The notes beneath the pieces are model-generated. The model was not told the origin of the DNA, ran no database searches, and saw nothing but the letters and a program-made list of their open reading frames with translations. This document shows positions 52,112-58,671 of a stretch of 64,000 nucleotides of DNA, piece by piece. The DNA comes from Tubulanus polymorphus (taxonomy: Eukaryota; Nemertea; Palaeonemertea; Tubulaniformes; Tubulanidae). Position 1 is the stretch's first letter. Each line of letters opens with the position of its first letter. The stretch lies in the NCBI RefSeq assembly GCF_964204645.1, contig NC_134036.1, positions 7,426,704 to 7,490,703 of the forward strand. The letters are read 5' to 3'. Both the position numbers and the translations under genes were made by a program.

Positions 52112-53459
52112 TTGATCAGCGTTACGACCCGGTGCAGTGAGGGAGGGAGGGAGGCAGTAGGTCGGTCGTCCGTCCGTTCGCCAGTGTGCCGGCGGTGGTT
52201 GTTCGAAAAACGACTAAGTGCTGACCGGGCCTTGATCAGCGTTACGACCCGGAGCAGTGAGGGAGGGAGGGAGGCAGTAGGTCGGTCGTCCGTCCTTTCG
52301 CCAGAGTGCCGCTGGTGGTTGTTCGAAAAACGACTAAGTGCTGACCGGGCCTTGATCAGCGTTACGACCCGGTGCAGTGAGGGAGGGAGGGAGGCAGTAG
52401 GTCGGTCGTCCGTCCAGTCGTCAGTGTGCCGGCGATGGTTGTTCGAAAAACGACTAAGTGCTGACCGGGCCATGCACAGCGTTACGACCCGGCACCGGTC
52501 AGGAAGGGAGGGAGGGTGGCAGTAGGTCGGTCGTCCGTTCGTTGGTCAGTGTGCCGGCGGTGGTAGTTCGAAAAACGACTAAGTGCTGACCGGGCCTTGA
52601 TCAGCGTTACGACCCGGAGCAGTGTGGGAGGGAGGGGGACAGTAGGTCGGTCGTCCGTCCGTTCGTCAGTGTGCCGCTGGTGGTTGTTCGAAAAACGACT
52701 AAGTGCTGACCGGGCCTTGATCAGCGTTACGACCCGGTGCAGTGAGGGAGGGAGGGAGGCAGTAGGTCGGTCGTCCGTCCAGTCGTCAGTGTGCCGGCGG
52801 TGGTTGTTCGAAAAACGACTAAGTGCTGACCGGGCCATGCACAGCGTTACGACCCGGCACCGGTCAGGAAGGGAGGGAGGGTGGCAGTAGGTCGGTCGTC
52901 CGTTCGTTGGTCAGTGTGCCGGCGGTGGTAGTTCGAAAAACGACTAAGTGCTGACCGGGTCTTGGTCAGCGTTACGACCCGGAGCAGTGTGGGAGGGAGG
53001 GGGACAGTAGGTCGGTCGTCCGTCCGTTCGTCAGTGTGCCGGCAGAGTTGGTTGTTCGAAAAACGACTAAGTGCTGACCGGGCCTTGATCAGCGTTACGA
53101 CCCGGCGTTGTGAGGGAGGGAGGGAGGCAGTAGGTCGGTCGTCCATCCGTTCGTCAGTGTGCCGGCGGTGGTTGTTCGAAAAACGACTAAGTGCTGACCG
53201 GGCCTTGATCAGCGTTACGACCCGGCACCGGTCAGGAAGGGAGGGAGGGTGGCAGTAGGTCGGTCGTCCATCCGTTCGTCAGTGTGCCGGCGGTGGTTGT
53301 TCGAAAAACGACTAAGTGCTGACCGGGCCTTGATCAGCGTTACGACCCGGCGCAGTGAGGGAGGGAGGGAGGCAGTAGGTCGGTCGTCCGTCCGTTCGTC
53401 AGTGTGCCGGCGGTGGTTGTTCGAAAAACGACTAAGTGCTGACCGGGCCTTGATCAGCG
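52112..53459 (+). repeat. Copy of satellite 47353-48698 at the array's right edge
   Basis: The last 1.35 kb before the gap repeats 47353-48698 with an offset of about 4760 bp. It includes the unusual GTGTGGGAGGGAGGGGGACAG and GGCAGAGTTGG monomers, with one monomer-scale rearrangement near 52670. The gap may therefore hide a continuation like that after 48698. Confidence 0.65.
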
Positions 53460-53659
53460 NNNNNNNNNNNNNNNNNNNNNNNNNNNNNNNNNNNNNNNNN
53501 NNNNNNNNNNNNNNNNNNNNNNNNNNNNNNNNNNNNNNNNNNNNNNNNNNNNNNNNNNNNNNNNNNNNNNNNNNNNNNNNNNNNNNNNNNNNNNNNNNNN
53601 NNNNNNNNNNNNNNNNNNNNNNNNNNNNNNNNNNNNNNNNNNNNNNNNNNNNNNNNNNN
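53460..53659. other. Assembly gap (200 N)
   Basis: Exactly 200 N separate the satellite from AT-rich single-copy-like sequence. A round 200 is commonly a placeholder of unknown size. The real distance and the true satellite boundary are therefore not known, and adjacency of the two sides is a scaffold claim. Confidence 0.98.
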
Positions 53660-54130
53660 GATGCTGCATGAAAAACGTTCTCCAATAAATCGAATTTTTG
53701 AAACTTTTTGGTAAATTTCTCCAAAAATATGAAACCCATGGCTCTCAACTTAACGCACCATAAAGAAAAATCAATTACGAAATATATTTTTGCTTATTCC
53801 GTTCAATTCGCCCATTAATAGTGAAATAACAGGCTACTGAAATTGCGTTTGAGTGTGCAAAAATAGCTTCGAGCGTAGTGTATTAAGCATACGAATGGTT
53901 ATCGATCGGCCAGACCAGACATAGGCCTCGCTAGTGCGAGCCAAAAATTTATAAAGAATATATAATCAATATTATAGATGTTTTAGAATCACACCGGCAT
54001 GATCTACGATAACCTATTATAGTCAGGATCATTAAGAAAACCCGTGATCGCTGTTTTGCTTTTATCATCATTATGAAATAATTATATTATTTGAAGCAAA
54101 TGTCAATACTCGTAGACATCTGTAGACACA
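53660..54130. other. AT-rich non-coding stretch
   Basis: I see no gene here. It contains short AT-rich runs and a small hairpin (CTCGC/GCGAG) near 53927-53941. No satellite monomer remains on this side of the gap. Confidence 0.6.
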
Positions 54131-54140
54131 TATATAAAAA
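54131..54140 (+). promoter_or_regulatory. Possible TATA box
   Basis: TATATAAAAA is a close match to a TATA box. The nearest downstream reading frame begins at 54215 and an AATAAA lies at 54513, so a short transcription unit is possible. In such AT-rich DNA chance matches are common. Confidence 0.3.
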
Positions 54141-54214
54141 GAGCGTTTCATATTCAACCACCTGTTGCGATTAGGATTCGAGTTACTGAAATTTCGAGAC
54201 GAAAAGTCAACATC

Positions 54215-54337
54215 ATGAATCGAAAAGCAAACATTGTAAACTGCGTTTTGACGTCGTGTGCTTCTATAAGTATTGAAAACTATACGGAATATTCACTATA
54301 TTCAGAACTAGCAGCATCAGTGGTGAAGATCATCTAG
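54215..54337 (+). CDS. Possible 40-residue small protein
   Basis: An ATG frame of 40 codons sits 75 bp after a TATA-like box and 176 bp before an AATAAA, which is the order of a very small gene. The N-terminus has a basic start (MNRK) followed by about 16 mildly hydrophobic residues with two cysteines, weakly like a signal sequence. The rest is polar and then hydrophobic. I do not recognise it. It could equally be a chance frame, since 40 codons without a stop is unremarkable. Only a transcript would settle it. Confidence 0.15.
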   Translation: MNRKANIVNCVLTSCASISIENYTEYSLYSELAASVVKII

Positions 54338-54381
54338 ATAAAGTAGGTACATCTGCAATAGAATATAGATCAATACATTTA

Positions 54382-54442
54382 GCATAAAGGTACGTACTTT
54401 GATGGGGTATTAATCAATCTTGGTACCGTACGCACTTTATGC
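54382..54442. repeat. Short inverted repeat (GCATAAAG...CTTTATGC)
   Basis: The arms GCATAAAGGTACGTAC (54382-54397) and GGTACCGTACGCACTTTATGC in opposite orientation (54422-54442) can pair with a small bulge. It lies inside the putative short transcription unit. Function is unknown. Confidence 0.35.
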
Positions 54443-54512
54443 ACCAAACTCAAATGAAAATAGCCGATACCACTGGTGTTATCGCGGCTTTTAGTACCGG
54501 GTATATGAAATC

Positions 54513-54518
54513 AATAAA
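54513..54518 (+). terminator. Possible polyadenylation signal
   Basis: AATAAA is followed 20-35 bp later by a T/GT-rich stretch (ATGTTGTGTCATTTCTTC). This would fit the 3' end of the putative small transcript that starts near 54160. Confidence 0.25.
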
Positions 54519-54599
54519 CAGCAATACTTGCTTAATTCATATGTTGTGTCATTTCTTCATATCGGACTAAGTTCTATGTCTGCTTGTTATGAATATAAT

Positions 54600-54610
54600 G
54601 GGGGGGGGGG
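54600..54610. repeat. Eleven-G homopolymer
   Basis: An 11-G run lies in AT-rich DNA, and a second 11-G run lies at 56696-56706. Both are simple mononucleotide tracts and likely polymorphic or error-prone in the assembly. Confidence 0.8.
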
Positions 54611-54828
54611 TGTTCATGGGTGTCATGGTGCGTACCTAAGAGGGGGGTCAGAAAAACGAGATTTTAAGGTACGTAATTTGTAAACGCTACCCAAAACGTT
54701 TTACAAATTAAGCAGTTCTTGTTTGGCAAAAAACCTTTCGCTGGTTATTATATATCCGATATATTTCTGAGGTTTTCACGTGACTTCAAAATATTCTACC
54801 ATTTCGGATCATTAACACTAAAGCCCGC

Positions 54829-55050
54829 CGCACACGGCATAACATTTGTTTCGGTCAAAACAGAAAACACGTTTTCCACAAAACGTTTTTCATGAAACAT
54901 TTTGTCCGCAAACGATAAAACATCCAACGCACACGGGACGAAGAACCATTTCGACTTCGCAAAACTTTTTTTCGCTAATCAAGCGGTGCTTGTTTTGTGA
55001 AAAACGTTTTTCTGTTCTGTGTTTTGTGTTTTGACTCCCCGCACACGGCA
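54829..55050 (+). repeat. Three spaced copies of a CGCACACGG motif
   Basis: CGCACACGG occurs at 54829, 54928 and 55040, two of the three extended to CGCACACGGCATAA. Spacing is 99 and 112 bp. The intervals are rich in AAAACGTTTTT-like words. Regular subterminal repeats of this kind are typical of the ends of non-autonomous DNA transposons such as PIF/Harbinger relatives; that assignment is inference. The first copy is preceded by TTAACACTAAAGCCCGC, but I could not define a matching far end. Confidence 0.45.
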
Positions 55051-55136
55051 TAAGAAAGAAAAACACGAGAAAACGTTTTTTTTTCACGTGTTCAGCGGCC
55101 ATTATGGCTTCTAAGCGATGTCTAAAGGTAACCTGG

Positions 55137-55168
55137 TTTCGAGGGATTTCAAATGATTTCGAGGGATT
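55137..55168 (+). promoter_or_regulatory. Direct 12-bp repeat upstream of the cysteine-rich peptide gene
   Basis: TTTCGAGGGATT occurs perfectly at 55137-55148 and 55157-55168, 20 bp apart. It lies 70-100 bp before the ATG of the peptide gene and inside a possible 5' UTR intron (donor AAAG/GTAACC at 55128, acceptor TTTTAG ending 55226). It could be a cis-element or chance. Confidence 0.25.
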
Positions 55169-55236
55169 ATGGGAAAGTGTACATCATACACAGTAAATTT
55201 ATCAGTTTTTTAAATTCAAATTTTAGGTGATTTAAA

Positions 55237-55744
55237 ATGTTTGCCTATTTGGTCACTCGTGTAGGTATTATCGTTGCGACTGTGGCATGTGGTCAGTCAG
55301 GCGGTGAGTTTCATAAAACTTAAGATTTTATAAGAAAAATTACCACCATTCAATAACTATATCGTAATTTTCGAACATTCGAACAAAACAAAGTCAGAAA
55401 AGTTTCATTGATTTCCACTATGAAAATTGTAATAGATTTAATTGAAAGAACGAGAGTTGGATTCTTACCAATTTTTATGTCCTTTCAATTTTTCGATGAC
55501 CTTCAGTCCTCGCATAATGGGTGCCCTGAAAGGGGAGCGGTGGGTTGGGGTGTATTAGGTTGGGATCGTTACCTGCGGTGCGGGTTTTTATAAACCATCG
55601 ATATTAACATAACACTATGCAGCGTCACCTATTTAAATGTCATTTTTAGATGTGTTCGGTTGCAATGAAAAAGGTGGACACTGTCATTCGTCTGCCGATT
55701 GCTGCAACCCAGCAGCGACATGTTTTGGAACGTGTGCATCCTAG
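55237..55744 (+). CDS. Two-exon secreted cysteine-rich peptide with inhibitor cystine knot spacing
   Basis: The coding exons are 55237-55303 and 55650-55744, joined over a 346-bp intron with a GTGAGT donor and a TTTTTAG acceptor in phase 1. The product has 53 residues. Residues 1 to about 18 form a signal-peptide-like stretch (hydrophobic core VGIIVATVA, then CGQSG). The second exon encodes the mature part with cysteines at 27, 34, 40, 41, 47 and 51. The spacing C-x6-C-x5-CC-x5-C-x3-C is the pattern of the inhibitor cystine knot (knottin) fold. Members of that class act outside the cell as channel-active peptides, antimicrobials or protease inhibitors; which applies here is unknown. There is almost no propeptide. 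An AATAAA follows at 55908. The gene stands alone. I could not confirm splicing, so chance assembly of two short frames remains possible. Confidence 0.6.
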
Positions 55745-55907
55745 GTTGAGAAATGAGGCTAATAGTTGGTGGCCAGTTTTTATAATCGGATATAGGTGGA
55801 AAATCCGATCATTGAACTGAACCAAAATCAGGTTACTGACTATAAAATGCTCGAATTGAATTTATATTTGTAACCCTGTCATCAAATCTCGTGTTATAAT
55901 TAGCTTC

Positions 55908-55913
55908 AATAAA
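55908..55913 (+). terminator. Polyadenylation signal for the cysteine-rich peptide gene
   Basis: AATAAA lies 164 bp after the stop codon, followed by AT- and GT-rich sequence (GATCGGTTTGTTAGCTG). Position and context fit a short 3' UTR. Confidence 0.4.
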
Positions 55914-56309
55914 ACTGCGAGTAAATAAATCAATGATCGGTTTGTTAGCTGTTCATGATTTTAAGGTGAATAGCTTCGTATTGATGAATACGAGATTCCC
56001 TCTCAATGGCGAGGAACAAACACATCGATCCTCAAATCAAGTTCCGCATATAACTCTAGACTCTGACTCTTCAACTTCATAAACCAATCCTAAAAAAATA
56101 TCATGTTAGAAAAAAAATTGTAAAAGATCAGTATCAGGCTCTATCTATACTACTACTAACAACGATAACCATTTTTAATTTGACGATTTTTTTGAGAGGT
56201 TGGGGATGGGCAAGCTCCGAGAAAATAGCAAATGCCTTAGCGCTTATGCAATGTATCTTTATCTGGCGCTTATACTTCACAAGGCCGTGGTTATATTTTG
56301 GAGCAACAC
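55914..56309. other. Non-coding stretch
   Basis: I see no gene, RNA or recognisable repeat here. Confidence 0.5.
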
Positions 56310-56761
56310 GTTGGGGAGCATCTCAAAATTTCGATAGTTATTTCAATTAGAATAACTCGCGGAAGGGAATGGGGGGGTTAGGCCTTCCGCGGATTCATCG
56401 CGACTGCCGAACAATCGATTTATTGCGGTGCAATAAAGATAACATTAAATTGAATTGCTGTTTCAAATATAAATATTACAAGCAGTAGATTTAACCGTCT
56501 CTTATATGCTGTTGGTATTTTGAAATATATTTGATTTTGTTTATACAGTCTATTAGAGTTTAATAGGTTTTCCGCTTGTAATTTTGCTTATTTATTTTTC
56601 AAGTAAAGTTGTGATCGAACACTCGTGAGAATGTCCTGTGGGTGGTATCTCATTAGAAAATCAATAGTTCCAACTTTGGCATGTGTCTAATCAAAGGGGG
56701 GGGGGGTGAAACCAATTAGACAGTTATTCTAATTGAGGAAACTATTGAGATGCTCCCTAAC
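56310..56761. mobile_element. 452-bp element with ~45-bp terminal inverted repeats
   Basis: The left end (56310-56357: GTTGGGGAGCATCTCAA and on to TCAATTAGAATAACT) and the right end (56722-56761, opposite orientation, GTTAGGGAGCATCTCAA and on to TCAATTAGAATAACT) are imperfect inverted repeats. The left one has an extra AATTTCGA. The interior has no coding capacity. It includes a perfect 9-bp hairpin CGCGGAAGG/CCTTCCGCG (56358-56391) and an 11-G run. This is the shape of a miniature inverted-repeat element. No clear target duplication was found. The right end abuts the decayed reverse transcriptase fragment exactly where its reading frame stops matching. Confidence 0.65.
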
Positions 56762-57235
56762 TTGCCGTCAAAACCGAATTCAGATTTCGAGTATTGAGTG
56801 ATCTATTGTGTAGAATGCAGAGGTCAAGCATAACCATAAAGACTACCTTGCTAGAATCCATTCCAGACAAGGTGTCATTCGTTACTCTCGGTAGAGTTGT
56901 TTGAGTACTGTGGCTAGCACGATATGTAGATTGAAAAGGCTCGTGAAGATCATGTTTATCAAGGTGGTCAATGATTCTGGCAGGATATGAAAGCAATTTG
57001 GATATGAAAGGAATACTGAAACTGGTCGGTAATTTTTGAGTCCCTGATGATCAAGAGAAACCTTCTCTAAAATAGGATGCACTATCGCATGTTTCAACTG
57101 TACCGGATATAATTGATAAACCGACAACATTAACATTAATTAACCATGACCTCAAGCATTCCAGAAACGGATATTAAAGAGAAAAATAATGCTGCTGGTA
57201 CAGGACTCGAGCTTATCCTTCTTCCGACTTCAAAG
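56762..57235 (-). pseudogene. Decayed CR1-like non-LTR retrotransposon reverse transcriptase fragment
   Basis: On the minus strand, broken frames give the start of a non-LTR reverse transcriptase. From upstream to downstream the recognisable pieces are VPAALFF, LKHAIVHPILEKVSLDHQ, LKNYRPVS, HDLHEPFQSTYRASHST, RVTNDTLSGMDSSKVVFMV and, after a frameshift, TIDHSIL. These are the blocks before the catalytic (F/Y)xDD of CR1/L2-type elements, which copy their RNA at a nick in the target DNA. At least two frameshifts and stops break the frame. The catalytic motif and everything after it are missing, because homology ends at the inverted repeat at 56761. It is clearly a dead fragment. The upstream limit near 57235 is approximate. 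Confidence 0.8.
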
Positions 57236-57285
57236 GTATCAGTTAACTCTATGTTTTTCAGAATCGGAGGAGTGTCTTTATCTAA

Positions 57286-57311
57286 GGGAGCATCTCAAAA
57301 TTTCAATAGTT
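57286..57311 (+). repeat. Third, isolated copy of the inverted-repeat terminus
   Basis: GGGAGCATCTCAAAATTTC followed by AATAGTT matches the left end at 56313-56338 except for one base, in the same orientation. It suggests another, truncated member of the same element family about 1 kb away. Confidence 0.6.
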
Positions 57312-57355
57312 GCATCGATTCTCAGTGGGCACACGACGTATTTTCAACGTTTATC

Positions 57356-57690
57356 CTACGTTGAAGACCATGACGTCGAAATACCACGGTGAATTTACGT
57401 CGATGGTTTCGCTAGTTATAACCTGACGCCGCTAGTTTACTAGTTGATTTCCATGTCGTATCAAAATAGGCCGAATAAAAAATGACATCCCCTCTTTAAA
57501 ACTCACAAAATCGTTTTGGCAATTGTTTTCAAAACATATGTGCTTCGATGGATCAATCTAATTAATGGGATTAGAACTCAACGGTATAAATATATATCTA
57601 AAAACACGACTGAGTTGTCGACGTTGTATTTACGTTGAAAACGACAACATACCATGGTGACTTTAGTCGATCGTTTTAGTTTTAGGACAT
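57356..57690 (+). repeat. Two diverged copies of a ~60-bp ACGTTGA-containing repeat
   Basis: TACGTTGAAGACCATGACGTC with ACCACGGTGA (57356 onward) resembles TACGTTGAAAACGACAACATACC with ATGGTGACTTTAGTCGAT (57629-57690). Both are followed by GTTT(C/T)GCTAGTT- or TTTTAGTT-like ends. They look like decayed interspersed or tandem repeat units. No coding content is visible in 57312-57980. Confidence 0.35.
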
Positions 57691-58040
57691 AGCTTTTTCT
57701 AGTATGAATAACAATCGCCCCGATTGGGATGGCATTCGAACCTGCTGGCAAATATTGCGCACGTGTAGCAAAAATGTGACGACGCCGGTAGTCATTTATT
57801 TATTGGCAATTTGTGTAATAATGAAACCATCCACAAATCAATGCAATGCGCATGCGCGAATGCGCTGGACTTAGAAAATTCTAAGAGAGATCCACGAAAA
57901 TTAGGATTCCAACGCGCAAGCCCAATGGTGCTAGCCTAACGTTTTCCCCCAGCCCTATCGCCGAAGCTGTCAAAATTTGCAACTGTCTAACTACTTATAT
58001 CCTCATCTTGACCCTACCCTATTATAATATGTAACAGAAC

Positions 58041-58089
58041 CTTACCCTAACCCTAAACCTAACCCTTACCCTTACCCTAACCCTCACCC
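58041..58089 (+). repeat. Degenerate telomere-type repeats, upstream of the Penelope-like fragment
   Basis: This is a run of CCCTAA-like hexamers and variants (TTACCCTAACCCTAAACC, then TTACCC units), with one more ACCCTACCCT at 58011-58020. On the minus strand this is TTAGGG, the usual animal telomere repeat. It is clearly interstitial and decayed. Confidence 0.75.
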
Positions 58090-58102
58090 GAGTCCCCTCT
58101 AG

Positions 58103-58533
58103 GTCTACTCAAGAACTCCGTCAACCCGACGTCGAGGCACCAAGAAATGCAGAACACCGATATGCCGTACGTGTCCCCTCAACCGAGAAACAACCGTTTG
58201 CCGCAGCCACAACAAAATGCACGCGATCCGCAGCACAATTAATTGCGCGACCCGTGAAATTATATACTGCATCGAATGCACCAAGTGCAACATGCTGTAC
58301 GTCGGCCAAACCGGAATGTCTCTACGAGAACGCGTCACGGATCACGTCTCACGCATCAGAATTCGACTCCAGTCTCTGACCACTTCAACCAGGTCGACCA
58401 CACCCGCGAACACTTTCGGGTGTACGGTCTCCAACACCTACCAGGCTCGACGAGACCGACCCGCGAAGCAGCCGAATAAGACTGGATACGACGACTCGAC
58501 ACGAACACGCCCCGAGGTATCAACGTCCCGTAG
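58103..58533 (+). pseudogene. Penelope-like element: GIY-YIG endonuclease C-terminus, frameshifted
   Basis: The first frame (open from 58103) shows a cysteine block, RGTKKCRTPICRTCP, and then the GIY-YIG start IIYCIECTKCNMLYVGQTG with LRERV and a histidine. Near 58350 it shifts frame. The rest continues in the +2 frame as TPVSDHFNQVDH, then FRVYGLQH, an in-frame stop (58480-58482) and WIRRLDTNTPRGIN, ending at 58533. This order (CxxC-type block, GIY-YIG nuclease, W-I-RL-PxGIN end) is the C-terminus of endonuclease-bearing Penelope-like retroelements, in which the nuclease nicks DNA to prime reverse transcription. The reverse transcriptase itself is missing, so this is a 5'-truncated dead copy. 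Telomere-type repeats lie on both sides. Base composition is more GC-rich than the surroundings. Confidence 0.85.
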
Positions 58534-58600
58534 ACCGCCTTATCACAAAAATTAATTCATACCGTTTTTTACAGGGATAACCCGCTGCCCGTGCACTAGT

Positions 58601-58629
58601 GGGGTCTCCAAACCTTCGGTTTGGTCCCC
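58601..58629 (+). other. Strong hairpin after the Penelope-like fragment
   Basis: GGGG-TCT-CCAAACC-TTC-GGTTTGG-T-CCCC can fold into a 7-bp stem plus a 4-bp outer stem. It lies 70 bp after the end of the nuclease frame and just before the second telomere-like tract. It could belong to the 3' untranslated part of the retroelement; that is inference. Confidence 0.55.
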
Positions 58630-58641
58630 TAACCTCTATCT

Positions 58642-58669
58642 CTAAACCTACCCTCACCCTAACCCTAAC
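58642..58669 (+). repeat. Degenerate telomere-type repeats, downstream of the Penelope-like fragment
   Basis: AAACCTACCCTCACCCTAACCCTAACT is a short decayed CCCTAA tract in the same orientation as the one at 58041-58089. Immediately after it (58672) the gypsy reverse transcriptase sequence starts, so this marks the junction between two elements. Confidence 0.7.
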
Positions 58670-58671
58670 TC

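Larger units (their letters stand above)
1..53459 (+). repeat. GC-rich satellite DNA array, ~120-bp monomer, head-to-tail
   Basis: The stretch is an unbroken tandem array in one orientation, roughly 440 monomers if length is divided by period. A consensus monomer starts GGCCTTGATCAGCGTTACGA, passes through a GGGA run, a TCGG/TCGT/CCGT run and GCCGGCGG, and ends TTCGAAAAACGACTAAGTGC then TGACCG. By hand count the consensus is 120 bp, 74/120 G+C, with 13 CpG. Length changes are mainly 4-bp gains or losses in the two tetranucleotide runs. Families can be told apart by their first half: GTGCAGTGAGG (commonest), GCACCGGTCAGGAAGG after CCATGAACAGC, GAGCATTGAGG with AAAAAATGACTAAGGG, GCGCTGGTCAGGGCGGG, and CACTAGGACAGTCGTCCGCC with GTGTCGGCGGTTG. 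I saw no unrelated insertion and no inversion. Centromeric, heterochromatic or subtelomeric roles are possible but not shown. Confidence 0.97.

Noticed and set aside
323-53258. Dozens of 60-220-codon frames inside the satellite
   Set aside because: They are produced by a stop-free 120-bp tandem repeat on both strands, often begin at TTG, and shift with 4-bp repeat-number changes. No gene-like signals are present.
1-53459. CRISPR-like array
   Set aside because: Whole monomers repeat without unique spacers, and the flank is eukaryotic.
1-53459. CENP-B box in the monomer (TTCGAAAAACGACTAAG)
   Set aside because: TTCG and the central A fit the core pattern, but the required CGGG is replaced by ACTA, so it is not a valid box.
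1-53459. RNA polymerase III B box (GTTCGAA) and a tRNA-derived origin
   Set aside because: Only the short GTTCGAA core matches. No A box at a sensible distance and no cloverleaf were found.
53215-53748. Frames crossing the N gap
   Set aside because: The apparent continuity is through Ns and has no meaning.
55408-55593. 61-codon plus-strand frame
   Set aside because: It lies in the intron of the cysteine-rich peptide gene and has no recognisable content.
57146-57392. Two overlapping plus-strand frames of 67-72 codons
   Set aside because: They are antisense to the decayed LINE fragment and run into a repeat terminus. They are shadow frames.
57834-57870. Z-DNA-like alternating GCGCATGCGCG stretch
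   Set aside because: It is too short and ordinary to support a functional call.
58105-58338. Minus-strand frames over the Penelope-like fragment
   Set aside because: They are shadows of the plus-strand GIY-YIG coding sequence.
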